A stretch of DNA of 64,000 nt from JAFGDI01 sp963667715 (GCA_963667715.1 OY763926.1:3472001-3536000); one strand, 5' to 3'. Numbered from the stretch's first letter, positions 18,944 through 27,637 are shown. A program made the numbers and translations. The notes: generated from the letters alone by a model not told the origin.

Positions 18944-19360
18944 CTATTTTCCACCAAGGCTTTTAATAGTATTCTCAACATTACCAACCTGAAGGAGCCT
19001 GAGCCCAAAATTCTCACCTATCTTAACTGGTTGGCCCATACCTATTGTCTGGTTATTAACCATAAGCTCGATATTTTCATAAACGTCTTTGTCAAATTGA
19101 ATTATACTTCCCAAGCTAAGTTTGAGAACATTCTCCATACACATTTTTTTCTGCGCAACTTTAACGATCAGAGGAACCTTCATTGACAATATGTTCTTTA
19201 GCTTGTCTTCGCTGGTATCTTCACCGCCACCAATGGTACTACCATTCATAGCCGCTAGCATCTCAGCTTCAATCGGATCAAGCTCTTCACTTTCTTCTGA
19301 TTCTACTGTTGTTTCCTCAGAAACATCATTTTGCAGTTCTTCGTTATTCTCGTCAGCCAT
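18944..19360 (-). CDS. fliN: FliN-family flagellar motor switch protein
   Basis: 138 residues. The first 60 or so are very acidic (runs of E, S and T). Residues about 65-135 are a SpoA/FliN domain: VPLIVKVAQKKMCMENVLKLSLGSIIQF, then GMGQPVKIGENFGLRLLQVG. FliN forms the lower part of the C-ring and sets flagellar rotation direction with FliM/FliG. The ATG at 19360 is preferred over an in-frame TTG at 19372; neither has a clear ribosome site. It is isolated from other flagellar genes. A TTATCGGA at 19463-19470 reads TCCGATAA on the minus strand, a possible sigma-28 -10 element. Confidence 0.85.
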   Translation of the reverse strand: MADENNEELQNDVSEETTVESEESEELDPIEAEMLAAMNGSTIGGGEDTSEDKLKNILSMKVPLIVKVAQKKMCMENVLKLSLGSIIQFDKDVYENIELMVNNQTIGMGQPVKIGENFGLRLLQVGNVENTIKSLGGK

Positions 19361-19685
19361 AGCACAAGCCAATCACGTAAACAGTTAATAATAAACAAAT
19401 TACAACCAAAGCCTCGAATTCCAAACTATCGTAGGCAAGGTAGCCTATATCACACTAATATGTTATCGGAACAAATCACTAATGAAAAACAGTTTTTTTG
19501 TATTTTATTTGTTGAGAAAACTTATAATGGGTGATTATTGACAAATCCACACTATATTATTAATATATCAATTTGCCCGGGCGATTATACCTGTAGGCTG
19601 ACGATATGTTTTGATAGTAAAACGGTAAAGTCAGCAAAGGACGTAAACAATGGGAAAAAGAGAATAGAAAGTAAAAGGAATTATA
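19361..19685. other. Divergent intergenic region between fliN and the receiver gene
   Basis: 325 bp without a gene. On the minus strand TCCGATAA (19463-19470) resembles the sigma-28 -10 element, but no convincing -35 lies at the expected distance. An AAGGAATTATA ribosome site at the right end serves the receiver gene. Confidence 0.4.
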
Positions 19686-20087
19686 ATGAGCGAATTTGAA
19701 GGAAAAGATGTACTGCTGGTTGACGATGATGATGACATCATTGAAACTCTTGAAGCAGCGTTAGAAGAGCTGGGCGTTAATATTCGCGTGTCAGGCAATG
19801 GTAATGAAGCTGTGCGTATGGTTGAAGAAAAGGTGCCGGACCTGCTGATCCTGGACCAGATGCTGCCAGGTCGCAGTGGTTTTATTATTTTAGAAAACAT
19901 TCGTGCTTTTCGCAAAGAAACCGGCAAGCCGCCAATTATCATGATTACAGCTAATCCAGGTTCCAGGCATAAAGTTTATGCCGAAACTCTTGGAGTTGAC
20001 TGTTATCTGAATAAACCTTTCCGTATGGAAAGATTTATTGATGCAGTTAAGCTACTGCTCACAGAAGGCAGCACGGAAAACCAATAA
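19686..20087 (+). CDS. Stand-alone response regulator receiver protein
   Basis: 133 residues, a single CheY-like domain without output domain. The acidic cluster is VDDDDD near the start, the phospho-acceptor is Asp57 (LLILDQMLPG), the Thr is in MITAN, and Lys110 is in LNKPF. It acts by binding other proteins or as a phosphorelay element. No kinase is adjacent. A long hairpin follows at 20132-20190. Confidence 0.92.
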   Translation: MSEFEGKDVLLVDDDDDIIETLEAALEELGVNIRVSGNGNEAVRMVEEKVPDLLILDQMLPGRSGFIILENIRAFRKETGKPPIIMITANPGSRHKVYAETLGVDCYLNKPFRMERFIDAVKLLLTEGSTENQ

Positions 20088-20131
20088 ATTTGAACTGTCG
20101 CAATTATTTGCTATGAAACTGTTCAAAAACG

Positions 20132-20190
20132 AAAGGCCGTAAAGTTAGCCCGGCCGAGTTAGCCGGGAAATTGCAAACTTTGCAGCCTTT
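20132..20190 (+). terminator. Long structured hairpin after the receiver gene
   Basis: A 15-nt arm at 20132-20146 (AAAGGC...AAAGTT) pairs with 20176-20190 (AACTTT...GCCTTT), broken only by one mismatch and one wobble. It encloses a second hairpin, CCCGGC/GCCGGG. A TTTTGTTTTATG tail follows. It fits a terminator, but it is larger and more branched than the others in this window and could be part of a small RNA. Confidence 0.6.
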
Positions 20191-20282
20191 TGTTTTATGT
20201 TTACAAGAAAGATATGTTTCTATCTTTGTATAAAGACTATAAAGCTTAAAACATAACTGGAATGGTTTGATAACGGAAAAAT

Positions 20283-20990
20283 ATGAAACGATTAATAGTA
20301 ATAAGATCAGGAAGCACCGCATGGGCGGAAGCTGCTCAGGCTGAAAAAGATCGCTGTAAAGAGTGCAGCGAGCAGTCTCCAGACGGCATACAGCTAACCA
20401 ATCAGGAAGCTGACTCCGATGCAACAGTAGAAGACGAGAGACGCTTGCAGGGAACACTCCCTCTACCACTCTCTGAGCAAGGAAAGGTTGCCCTGATCGA
20501 TGTAGCTGAGATCCTCAGTAAATATGATGCCAAATGCATATACAGCAGTGGTAATGAATCTTCCGGACCTACAGCCGAGTTTTTAGCTGAAAAATGTAAA
20601 CTCAAAAACAAAAAGAACCCAGACCTGAAAGAAATGGATTGCGGTCTATGGCAGGGCCTGAGATTCAAGGATATTGAAAAACGCTACAATAACGCATATA
20701 AACAGTGGCGTACAGCTCCTGAAAGTATATGCCCGCCTAACGGCGAGAAACTCAGCGACTGCCGGGAGAGGATACAGGAGTCTCTGATAACAATATTGAG
20801 AAAAAGTAAAAGCGAAACAGTTGTGGTAGTTGTAGCTGAAATTGCAGCTGCCATTATAGAATGTCTTCTGACCGGCTTAGATCCCAAACAATTCTGGGAT
20901 ATCGCAGATAAAGCTAATCATGTCAGAATTTTCGAGATCGACAGTATTGATAAACAAAGTATTCCAACTGGCAGATTGATCGAGGCTTAA
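20283..20990 (+). CDS. Histidine-phosphatase (phosphoglycerate mutase) fold protein, catalytic residues lost
   Basis: 235 residues. The family core is clear: RLIVIRSGSTAW at the N-terminus, LPLPLSEQGKVALIDVAEIL, IYSSGNESSGPTAEFLAE, LKEMDCGLWQGLRFKDIE and the late strand VVVVVAEIAAAIIECLLTG. But the signature RHG reads R8-S9-G10, so the phospho-acceptor His is Ser. The second catalytic His is Glu186, and the Arg of SSxxxRAxQTA is missing. An insertion of about 40 residues with CKEC lies between strands 1 and 2. It is best read as a pseudoenzyme with a binding or regulatory role. accD follows 102 bp later on the same strand. Confidence 0.82.
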   Translation: MKRLIVIRSGSTAWAEAAQAEKDRCKECSEQSPDGIQLTNQEADSDATVEDERRLQGTLPLPLSEQGKVALIDVAEILSKYDAKCIYSSGNESSGPTAEFLAEKCKLKNKKNPDLKEMDCGLWQGLRFKDIEKRYNNAYKQWRTAPESICPPNGEKLSDCRERIQESLITILRKSKSETVVVVVAEIAAAIIECLLTGLDPKQFWDIADKANHVRIFEIDSIDKQSIPTGRLIEA

Positions 20991-21092
20991 AACTACATAG
21001 CCGCCCTGCTATTTTTATACAAATACAACTGGAATATTAAATTCAACCTAGCAATATCGATCACGCATGATGTGTGATATAGGAACGAAAGA

Positions 21093-21923
21093 TTGAAAAT
21101 GGAGTCAAATCAAGTTAATAAGCCCGTAAAAAGGGATATGCCTGAAGGTCTGTGGACTAAATGTCCAGCCTGTAGTAAAACTATCTTTACTCGCAGTATG
21201 CAGGAAAATGATTATATCTGTCAGGAATGCGGTCATCATTTCCGTGTTCCGGCATATAAACGCATCAATCAAATTTGCGATGAAGGAACTTTCGAAGAAC
21301 TTCTTAAAGATATAATCTCGGTTGACCCTCTTAACTTTGTTGACAGCCATAAGTATTCAGACCGGGCCGACCGGATGAGAAAGAAAACAGGCCTGAATGA
21401 AGCTGCTGTCATAGGCAAGGGCTTTATTAAAGGCCGTCCTGCGGTTCTAGGTGTTCTTGACCCAGACTTTATGATGGGTTCTATGGGCTCTGTTGTTGGC
21501 GAAAAGATCACCAAAGCCATCGAATATGCTACAGACAATAATCTCCCAGTAATAACAATTACCTGCTCTGGCGGTGCTCGTATGCAGGAAGGTGCTCTTA
21601 GCCTTATGCAGATGGCAAAAACCAGTGCAGCTGTCGCCAGACATCACGACAAAGGCGGATTATTCATTTCCATACTGGCTGACCCAACTACTGGTGGTGT
21701 AACCGCCAGTTTTGCCATGCTCGCTGATATTATTATCGCCGAGCCAAAAGCTCTTATCTGTTTTGCCGGGCCACGTACTATTTGGCAGACTATCAAAGTT
21801 AAATTACCAGACGGCTTCCAGAGATCAGAATTTCTCATGGAACACGGCTTTGTTGACATGATAGTACACCGAAATGACCTGAGAACCGAACTGGCCAGGT
21901 TAATTGACTATTGCGGTAAATAA
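21093..21923 (+). CDS. accD: Acetyl-CoA carboxylase carboxyltransferase subunit beta
   Basis: With AccA transfers carboxyl from carboxybiotin to acetyl-CoA, the first step of fatty acid synthesis. The zinc ribbon is CPAC...CQEC at about residues 24-46. The crotonase-fold core has SGGARMQEGALSLMQMAK and DPTTGGVTASFAMLADI, the oxyanion-hole and CoA region. The length of 276 residues is normal. The start is given as TTG 21093 because AGGAA lies 7 nt before it; ATG 21099 is two codons later and equally possible. accA is not in the window. The biotin genes at the far end supply the cofactor of this pathway. Confidence 0.96.
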   Translation: MKMESNQVNKPVKRDMPEGLWTKCPACSKTIFTRSMQENDYICQECGHHFRVPAYKRINQICDEGTFEELLKDIISVDPLNFVDSHKYSDRADRMRKKTGLNEAAVIGKGFIKGRPAVLGVLDPDFMMGSMGSVVGEKITKAIEYATDNNLPVITITCSGGARMQEGALSLMQMAKTSAAVARHHDKGGLFISILADPTTGGVTASFAMLADIIIAEPKALICFAGPRTIWQTIKVKLPDGFQRSEFLMEHGFVDMIVHRNDLRTELARLIDYCGK

Positions 21924-21944
21924 TTGCCAAGCTCAAAAAACTAC

Positions 21945-21970
21945 AAAGGCTCAATTTTGAGCCTTTTTTT
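21945..21970 (+). terminator. Rho-independent terminator of accD
   Basis: AAAGGCTCAA and the matching TTGAGCCTTT stem, followed by a run of T, 21 bp after the accD stop. Confidence 0.92.
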
Positions 21971-22007
21971 ATTTTAAATATATTAACAACTCCCCTTCCG
22001 ATGATAA

Positions 22008-22036
22008 TTGAATTTCTCTACCTTTTGCCATATACT
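22008..22036 (+). promoter_or_regulatory. Candidate sigma-70 promoter of the YqhD-type gene
   Basis: TTGAAT at 22008-22013, a 17-bp spacer, then TATACT at 22031-22036, about 80 bp before the start codon and just after the accD terminator. Confidence 0.5.
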
Positions 22037-22117
22037 CTTTATAGTAATAATACAGTAGCAACATTATTCGTCTTGCACAATTAACTAAGAATTATGTAAG
22101 CATTACAGGAGTATATT

Positions 22118-23275
22118 ATGAACAATTTCTCGTATCACAATCCCACTAATATTGTTTTCGGTAAAGATACTATATCAAACCTACCAAACCTGATCCCTTC
22201 AGACAAAAAGATCATGATGATTTACGGCGGCGGTTCCATCAAGAAAAACGGCGTCTACGAACAGGTTAAAACCGCCTTAAACGGCAGGAATATTATTGAA
22301 TTTAGCGGTATAGAACCCAACCCGCTTTACGAAACATGTATGGAAGCAGTTAAGCAGATAAAAGCTGAAAAAGTAGACTTCCTCCTGCCTGTTGGTGGTG
22401 GTTCTGTTATAGATGGCACCAAGTTCATCGCAGCCGCTGCCTGCTATCAGGACGGCGATCCATGGGATATACTCACCAAAGGCGGAAATATCATAAAAAC
22501 CGCTTTACCACTGGGGACTGTGCTTACCCTGCCGGCAACCGGTACTGAAATGAACGGTAATTCTGTTATATCACGCAAAAGCTCAGATGAGAAGCTGGCA
22601 TTCTACAGTCCGCTGGTTTATCCGGTATTTTCAATCCTTGACCCTGAAACTATATATTCGCTCCCCAAAAATCAGCTGCGTAATGGTATTGTTGACGCTT
22701 TTGTCCATGTAATGGAACAATACGCTACCTACTCTGTCGAAAGCCCTCTACAGGACAGACAGGCCGAGGCTATTGTCAACACTCTGGTAGAAGTATCACA
22801 AAGGGTTGTTACTCAGAATAATGATTATCAGGCATGTGCCAGCTTTATGTGGAGTGCAACCCAGGCCCTCAACGGGCTAATAAACTGCGGTGTCGTTCAG
22901 GACTGGGCAACACATATGATCGGTCATGAACTGACAGCTTTCTTCGGATTGGCTCATGCAGAATCACTAGCTGTTGTTATGCCGTCATTGTGGAAACATC
23001 AGTTTGACAATAAACAAGGTAAACTCGCCCAACTTGCCGAAAGAGTATGGGGAATAAATGTTGGCTCTGATCATGCCAAAGCAGAAGCGGCTATCGACTC
23101 AACAATTGAATTCTTCCATTCTATTGGAATGCCAACAAGTCTGAAAGATTATAATGTATCTGAAACGGATATAGTTAAGGTCGTTGACAGATTTGAAGAA
23201 AGGCAGACGGTTTTAGGTGAACATAGTAATATAACCTATAAGGAAGTAGAAGAAATCCTCAAAGGCTGCCTATAA
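22118..23275 (+). CDS. yqhD: NADPH-dependent iron-type alcohol dehydrogenase/aldehyde reductase, YqhD-like
   Basis: 385 residues, nearly collinear with E. coli YqhD (387), which reduces short-chain and toxic aldehydes with NADPH. The nucleotide site is YGGGSIKKNG and PVGGGSVIDGTKFIAAAA. Metal ligands are in VDAFVHVMEQY (Asp and His) and in HMIGHELTAFFGLAHAE (two His). TLPATGTEMNG and SATQALNGLIN are further family stretches. It is a single-gene unit with its own promoter candidate and terminator. Detoxification of aldehydes from lipid or sugar oxidation is the expected role. Confidence 0.94.
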   Translation: MNNFSYHNPTNIVFGKDTISNLPNLIPSDKKIMMIYGGGSIKKNGVYEQVKTALNGRNIIEFSGIEPNPLYETCMEAVKQIKAEKVDFLLPVGGGSVIDGTKFIAAAACYQDGDPWDILTKGGNIIKTALPLGTVLTLPATGTEMNGNSVISRKSSDEKLAFYSPLVYPVFSILDPETIYSLPKNQLRNGIVDAFVHVMEQYATYSVESPLQDRQAEAIVNTLVEVSQRVVTQNNDYQACASFMWSATQALNGLINCGVVQDWATHMIGHELTAFFGLAHAESLAVVMPSLWKHQFDNKQGKLAQLAERVWGINVGSDHAKAEAAIDSTIEFFHSIGMPTSLKDYNVSETDIVKVVDRFEERQTVLGEHSNITYKEVEEILKGCL

Positions 23276-23310
23276 GCCTTTCCTGTCCATTATACAACTT
23301 ACCAGAACAT

Positions 23311-23350
23311 AAAAAGCCTTTCGCTAGTAATAACAGCGAAAGGCTTTTTT
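23311..23350 (+). terminator. Rho-independent terminator of the yqhD-like gene
   Basis: AAAAAGCCTTTCGCT pairs perfectly with AGCGAAAGGCTTTTT around a 9-nt loop, ending in T-rich sequence; it can work in both directions. Confidence 0.93.
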
Positions 23351-23673
23351 CTTATTAATAAATAAATCTCCTCCGCCCCGTCCAATAATCAGCCCAAATA
23401 ATCAGTACAGATTAACACTAATCCAGCATTTTTGTAAACTTATTACAAATATACAGGTTAGTCAAACTAAACAGCTGTAACAATATAGAAAAGATAGCCA
23501 AATAAGATAACTTTTTTTTGCTTGAGTGCTTAGTTAATTATACATTAACAGTGTTAGCAACGATGATTGCTGACATCAATAAGACACTAAACAGTAATGA
23601 TAAAATAAAATATAGGATTGAGCGTGGAACGAAGTGAACTGACTTTCGTCCAATAAGGAAGGAGGATTTTCTG

Positions 23674-23724
23674 ATGATGCTCGCGGCTATTATAAGAGTA
23701 AGCCTTGTTTCAGTTCGTTGTTAA
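23674..23724 (+). CDS. Possible leader peptide (16 codons) ahead of the pseudopilin gene
   Basis: ATG ATG ... TGT TAA encodes a 16-residue hydrophobic peptide (MMLAAIIRVSLVSVRC). A full GGAGG lies 8 nt before the first ATG, stronger than most ribosome sites in the window. An imperfect hairpin precedes it. It ends 65 bp before the pilin start. It could be a regulatory upstream ORF, or chance. Confidence 0.3.
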   Translation: MMLAAIIRVSLVSVRC

Positions 23725-23789
23725 GTTAACAAGTTAATATGTAAGTATAATTATTTTTTTGAAGTTATTTTTTAACTGGAGATTTTAAC

Positions 23790-24257
23790 ATGATGACTAA
23801 AAGAACTAAAGGTTTTACACTTGTAGAAATTCTTATCGTAGTAATTATTTTAGGTATATTGGCCGCAATCATTATTCCACAGTTCACTGACGCATCTCAG
23901 GATGCCAGACGTTCCTCAGTACAAAGCAACTTACAGGCTATGAGGTCTCAGTTTGAGCTTTATCGGGCACAACACTTAGATGTATACCCTTGGGATGATG
24001 GTGCTGGTGATGTTGACGCTGACGCAGATATCCAAACACGCCTTACAACCAAAACAGACTCAAACGGTGATGCAGGCGGTAATCTTGGTCCTTATATGCA
24101 GAGCGTTCCACAGAACCCATTCGCAGCTGAAGGTACAGCATTATTCGGAACTGGCGAAGATGCATGTCAATGGCATATCGATACTGACACTGGTGCTATC
24201 ACAGATGGTACAGGCACACTGGCTGCCGAAGAAGAAGAGGTAGCTGAAGAAGGTTAA
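23790..24257 (+). CDS. Major pseudopilin/type IV pilin-like protein (GspG type)
   Basis: 155 residues. A short leader MMTKRTKG precedes the prepilin peptidase site G^FTLVEILIVV; Glu5 of the mature protein is present. A hydrophobic helix of about 20 residues is followed by QSNLQAMRSQFELYRAQHLDVYP, the amphipathic half seen in PVC-type GspG proteins, and GPYMQSVPQNPF. The acidic tail (EEEEVAEEG) is unusual. First structural gene of the island; a GGAG ribosome site lies 8 nt before the ATG. The strong terminator directly behind it suggests it is made in excess over the downstream minor pseudopilins. Confidence 0.93.
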   Translation: MMTKRTKGFTLVEILIVVIILGILAAIIIPQFTDASQDARRSSVQSNLQAMRSQFELYRAQHLDVYPWDDGAGDVDADADIQTRLTTKTDSNGDAGGNLGPYMQSVPQNPFAAEGTALFGTGEDACQWHIDTDTGAITDGTGTLAAEEEEVAEEG

Positions 24258-24286
24258 TTTCTATAATTCCGAATTCTAATGAACAC

Positions 24287-24322
24287 AAGAGCCCGCAAGC
24301 TGACAAGCCTGCGGGCTCTTTT
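24287..24322 (+). terminator. Terminator/attenuator behind the major pseudopilin gene
   Basis: AAGAGCCCGCA and TGCGGGCTCTT form an 11-bp perfect stem followed by TT. It lies inside the island, so partial read-through would lower expression of the following genes relative to the pilin. Confidence 0.88.
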
Positions 24323-24357
24323 CACGAATAGTTATATAACAATGGGGAAAACAGTAT

Positions 24358-24918
24358 ATGCTATCAAAAGAACAAAAATCAAATAAACCTGACCCGGCAA
24401 TTGAACGCTATTATACAATAATCAATAATCATAAGTCACGCTGCGGGTTTACCCTGGTTGAAATACTGATCGTCGTTGTCATTATATCTATTCTGGCAGC
24501 TATAATTATCCCTAGATTCAGTACCGCAACAGATCAGGCGAGGGATTCTGTTCTTAAAGATGAACTTAAGAATATCCGAACCCAGATGAGCATATACGCT
24601 ATTCAGCACCTTGATATCCCACCAGGGGTAAACTCAGACGGCGATGTTTCAGAAGACCTGTTCGTCTCACATCTGACAGGCTTCTCTGACGTAGACGGCA
24701 ACACTAACGATACCCGGTCAACTCAGTTCCGCTTTGGCCCATACCTGAGCAAAATACCTGAAAACCCTATAAACGGTAAAAGCAGTATAACCATATCAGA
24801 TGAAATACCAGATGAATGTACTGGTGATAACGGTTGGATCTATATACCAAACTCAATGTCATTTATTGCCGATATTTCAGGTACAGGACCTAATGGAAAA
24901 CTGTATTTAGATTATTAA
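24358..24918 (+). CDS. Minor pseudopilin with long leader peptide
   Basis: 186 residues. A 29-30 residue charged leader (ending HKSRCG) precedes FTLVEILIVVVIISILAAIIIPRF. The helical half (LKDELKNIRTQMSIYAIQHLDIPPG) and the FGPYLSKIPENPINGK stretch repeat the layout of the preceding pseudopilin, so the two are paralogues. The leader is much longer than usual but keeps Gly at -1. It shares an operon with the next genes. Confidence 0.9.
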   Translation: MLSKEQKSNKPDPAIERYYTIINNHKSRCGFTLVEILIVVVIISILAAIIIPRFSTATDQARDSVLKDELKNIRTQMSIYAIQHLDIPPGVNSDGDVSEDLFVSHLTGFSDVDGNTNDTRSTQFRFGPYLSKIPENPINGKSSITISDEIPDECTGDNGWIYIPNSMSFIADISGTGPNGKLYLDY

Positions 24919-24962
24919 CCATAAGTATTTGATCATACATTACAGATCAAAAGGAGATAGAC

Positions 24963-25289
24963 ATGGTTGTCGTAATGGATAATTACACCAGGATATTACT
25001 TACAATGATAACAGTATTGCTGACCTTGATAGCTATACCGCTCTGGACTGAAAATGCTGAAATGAACTCCCCTGTCAATGCTGCGGCACTAACCAGACAG
25101 GGAATACCCGATTCCGGACAACAACTTAACGACCTGATCATACAGACTGAAAGAAATAATGTAACTTTAGAAGAGATTGCCCGAATATTGAGCAAAGATA
25201 CTATTAAAGTGGAAATAGCTGATAAAACTGAAAAGTCTGTTCCTGCCTCTCAACTTAGCAATGGCAAAGTAACTTTTATCGCTAAATAA
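24963..25289 (+). CDS. Small single-span membrane protein of the pseudopilin island
   Basis: 108 residues: one N-terminal membrane segment (about 9-28, ILLTMITVLLTLIAIPLW), then a polar region of about 75 residues predicted to be periplasmic, ending in KVTFIAK. No pilin motif and no known domain is seen. AAGGAG 8 nt before the ATG is a strong ribosome site. It lies 44 bp behind one pseudopilin gene and 34 bp before another, so it probably belongs to the same secretion/pilus system, but I cannot assign it to a known component. Confidence 0.75.
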   Translation: MVVVMDNYTRILLTMITVLLTLIAIPLWTENAEMNSPVNAAALTRQGIPDSGQQLNDLIIQTERNNVTLEEIARILSKDTIKVEIADKTEKSVPASQLSNGKVTFIAK

Positions 25290-25323
25290 CATAGATTAAC
25301 ACATATCTGCGTTAATACCGAAA

Positions 25324-25860
25324 ATGAAACCAACTCTCAAACAATCAGGCTTCACACTTGTCGAACTATTGATCGTAGTGATCATACTAGGCATAATGGC
25401 TACCATATCACTTCCGATGTTAAGCAACAGCAGCAGTTTCCAACTACAGGCAGCTGTACGCGAGCTGGACTCCATGATCCAGTACTGTCAGAATCTTTCT
25501 ATCACCAAACAAAGCATTTATCAGATCATTATCGATACAGATAATAATACCCTGCAAGTTTGTGATGAAGATGGTAATCTGATCGATGACCCGGGAAAAA
25601 CTATGCCCTCTGATGCAACTGACCCTGATAAATATAAACTTAAAAGAGTATATGGTTCAGGAGAATATAGCAGAGTGTCGCTTGCCAGTGCGTCTTTTAA
25701 TGGCACTACAACTCTTTGGTTCAATAAACTCGGCATCCCTCATAGCGGAGATATAGACAGCAATACCCCACTTTCCAGTGGTTCGGTCGTATTCAATGCA
25801 GGTAACAATTCAATGCAGCTTAATGTTGAACCGGTTTCCGGCAATATAACGATCCAATAG
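25324..25860 (+). CDS. GspH/FimT-type minor pseudopilin
   Basis: 178 residues with a short leader MKPTLKQSG then FTLVELLIVVIILGIMATISLP. The mature part starts AVRELDSMIQYCQNLSITKQSIYQIIID, as in GspH/FimT proteins, and ends in a beta-rich region with two short strands (GSVVFNAGNNSMQLNVEP, GNITIQ). Minor pseudopilins of this class form the tip of the type II pseudopilus. Followed 92 bp later by the secretin gene. Confidence 0.9.
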   Translation: MKPTLKQSGFTLVELLIVVIILGIMATISLPMLSNSSSFQLQAAVRELDSMIQYCQNLSITKQSIYQIIIDTDNNTLQVCDEDGNLIDDPGKTMPSDATDPDKYKLKRVYGSGEYSRVSLASASFNGTTTLWFNKLGIPHSGDIDSNTPLSSGSVVFNAGNNSMQLNVEPVSGNITIQ

Positions 25861-25952
25861 CAAAAGACTCATAATAAGTGCAAAAGTCGATTACGCTAGT
25901 AAACAAAACTGAACAGGCACTTATACCATAGTATTTAACCGGAGGTTAACAA

Positions 25953-27599
25953 ATGAGAATTATGAAAAGACTAGCAGCAGTTGTAATTATTTTGTCAGTA
26001 ATATTCACTCCTTCTCTGGCAAATGCCCAACAGCAAGAGCAGCAGGCCGGAGCTGATGGAATAATACCATCTCTCGTACACGATGGTGATATCGTTGAAC
26101 TGCTCAGAATGCTCAGTATTGCCTGTAACCGGAATATTATTCCATCGAAAGCGGTTTCCGGCAATGTAAGAGTTAACCTCTTTGATGTTACCTGCAAAGA
26201 AGCTCTTGACGCAATTCTGCCGGCTAACGGCTATAAATACGAAGAAAAAGGTGCTTTCCTTTTTGTTTATTCGGAAGATGAGTATAATAGATTACAAGCG
26301 ATCAACCGCAAGACAGAAACTCGCGTATTTGCCTTGAACTATATACCGGTTGATGCTGCAGAAGAACTTATCCAGCCATTATTGAGTTCAAAAGGTGCTT
26401 TGTCTATGTCACCCAAAACTGACAGTATGCAGCTTCAGACAGGCGACAACTGGGCCACCCATAACTGCATTGTTGTTATAGATTACCCGGATAACCTTGA
26501 CATGGTAGGTAATGTCCTTCAGCAGGTAGATGTACGCCCTCCACAGGTTCTCATTGAAGCCACTATACTAGTTGCTGCCGTGAATGATACTAATGAAATG
26601 GGCGTAGACTTTAATGTACTTAGCGGCGTGGACTTCATCAGTAGTAATGGCGGCATTGCTGTGCCAGCAGTTGACACTGCGATCAACGGCACCGACGTAA
26701 CTGCCGGCACTGGCTTTACATCAAAACTCAGCGATGGTGGCCTATCGCTAGGAATCGTGAAAAACAATATCAGTGTTATGTTAAAAGCCCTGGAAAGTGT
26801 CACAGATGTGGTCACTCTGGGCAATCCTAAAATATTGACACTCAACCGTCAATCTGGCCAGGTAATTGTTGGTAATAAAGATGGTTATATCACTACAGAA
26901 GTTTCACAAACAACTGCCACCCAGACAGTCCAGTTCCTTGAAACTGGTACACAACTACATTTCAGACCTTTTGTTATGAATGACGGTTATATCCGTATGG
27001 AACTGATGACAAAAGACAGTGATGGCGGTGTAGAATCCAAAGGTGACTTCGTCCTACCTTCAGAACAAACTGCTGAAGTCACTTCAAACGTACTGGTTAA
27101 AGACGGTAATACTATCATTATTGGTGGTCTGTTCCGCGACAAAACCAGCGTTACCCGCAGCCAGGTACCATATCTTGGCGAAGTACCGCTGCTAGGCAAC
27201 CTATTCCGCGGCCAATCTGATAATGTTGAAAAGGAAGAAGTAATATTCCTCATTACTCCGCATATAATACAGGAAAGTGCTGATTATGCCTCTTGCGATA
27301 AAATTAAAGACAATATTGACCGCCTGGTACGAAGCGGCCATAGCAACCTAATGCCGTTCGGTAGATCAAGGCTAGCTGACTATTACTATCGTAAAGCTCG
27401 CATATCAGTAGAGATGGGTAACCTTGATGATGCAAGGCTCCAGATCGACCGCTGTACTGACATTATGCCAATACATCAGGATGCACTCGTCCTGCAGGAA
27501 AAACTTTCCGACGAGGAAATCATAGAGTCCGATAAAAATACAGTGAAAAATTTTATTAGTAAAATTCTTCAACAGGACACAATTGTTCCCGCACAGTAA
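25953..27599 (+). CDS. Secretin (GspD/PilQ family) with C-terminal TPR-like tail
   Basis: 548 residues with signal peptide (cleavage near ANA, about 25). An N-terminal secretin/TonB short domain is at about 45-115 (LLRMLSIACNRNIIPSKAVSGNVRVNL...) and an N1-like domain at about 130-195. The secretin core (about 195-450) has LIEATILVAAVNDT, VPYLGEVPLLGNLFRG and VIFLITPHII. The last 90 residues (YYRKARISVEMGNLDDARLQID) look like a TPR pair and are not part of classic GspD. It forms the outer-membrane gate for a type II secretion or pilus system. No assembly ATPase or platform gene is adjacent. Confidence 0.93.
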   Translation: MRIMKRLAAVVIILSVIFTPSLANAQQQEQQAGADGIIPSLVHDGDIVELLRMLSIACNRNIIPSKAVSGNVRVNLFDVTCKEALDAILPANGYKYEEKGAFLFVYSEDEYNRLQAINRKTETRVFALNYIPVDAAEELIQPLLSSKGALSMSPKTDSMQLQTGDNWATHNCIVVIDYPDNLDMVGNVLQQVDVRPPQVLIEATILVAAVNDTNEMGVDFNVLSGVDFISSNGGIAVPAVDTAINGTDVTAGTGFTSKLSDGGLSLGIVKNNISVMLKALESVTDVVTLGNPKILTLNRQSGQVIVGNKDGYITTEVSQTTATQTVQFLETGTQLHFRPFVMNDGYIRMELMTKDSDGGVESKGDFVLPSEQTAEVTSNVLVKDGNTIIIGGLFRDKTSVTRSQVPYLGEVPLLGNLFRGQSDNVEKEEVIFLITPHIIQESADYASCDKIKDNIDRLVRSGHSNLMPFGRSRLADYYYRKARISVEMGNLDDARLQIDRCTDIMPIHQDALVLQEKLSDEEIIESDKNTVKNFISKILQQDTIVPAQ

Positions 27600-27637
27600 T
27601 ACCCTCATGACAATTACAACCGTTAGATACTAACATC

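Larger units (their letters stand above)
23276..23789. other. Long leader region upstream of the pseudopilin operon
   Basis: 514 bp without a normal-size gene. It contains the yqhD terminator (23311-23350), an imperfect hairpin around 23632-23657, and a 16-codon frame with a strong ribosome site at 23674-23724. No GEMM-type c-di-GMP riboswitch signature was found. Confidence 0.5.

Noticed and set aside
20104..20469. 121-codon minus-strand frame over the structured hairpin
   Set aside because: It overlaps the start of the pseudophosphatase gene and the hairpin arms; the translation is low in recognisable structure.
23351..23789. c-di-GMP (GEMM) riboswitch upstream of the pilin gene
   Set aside because: The leader was read for the conserved GEMM segments and they are not there; only a simple hairpin and a short frame are seen.
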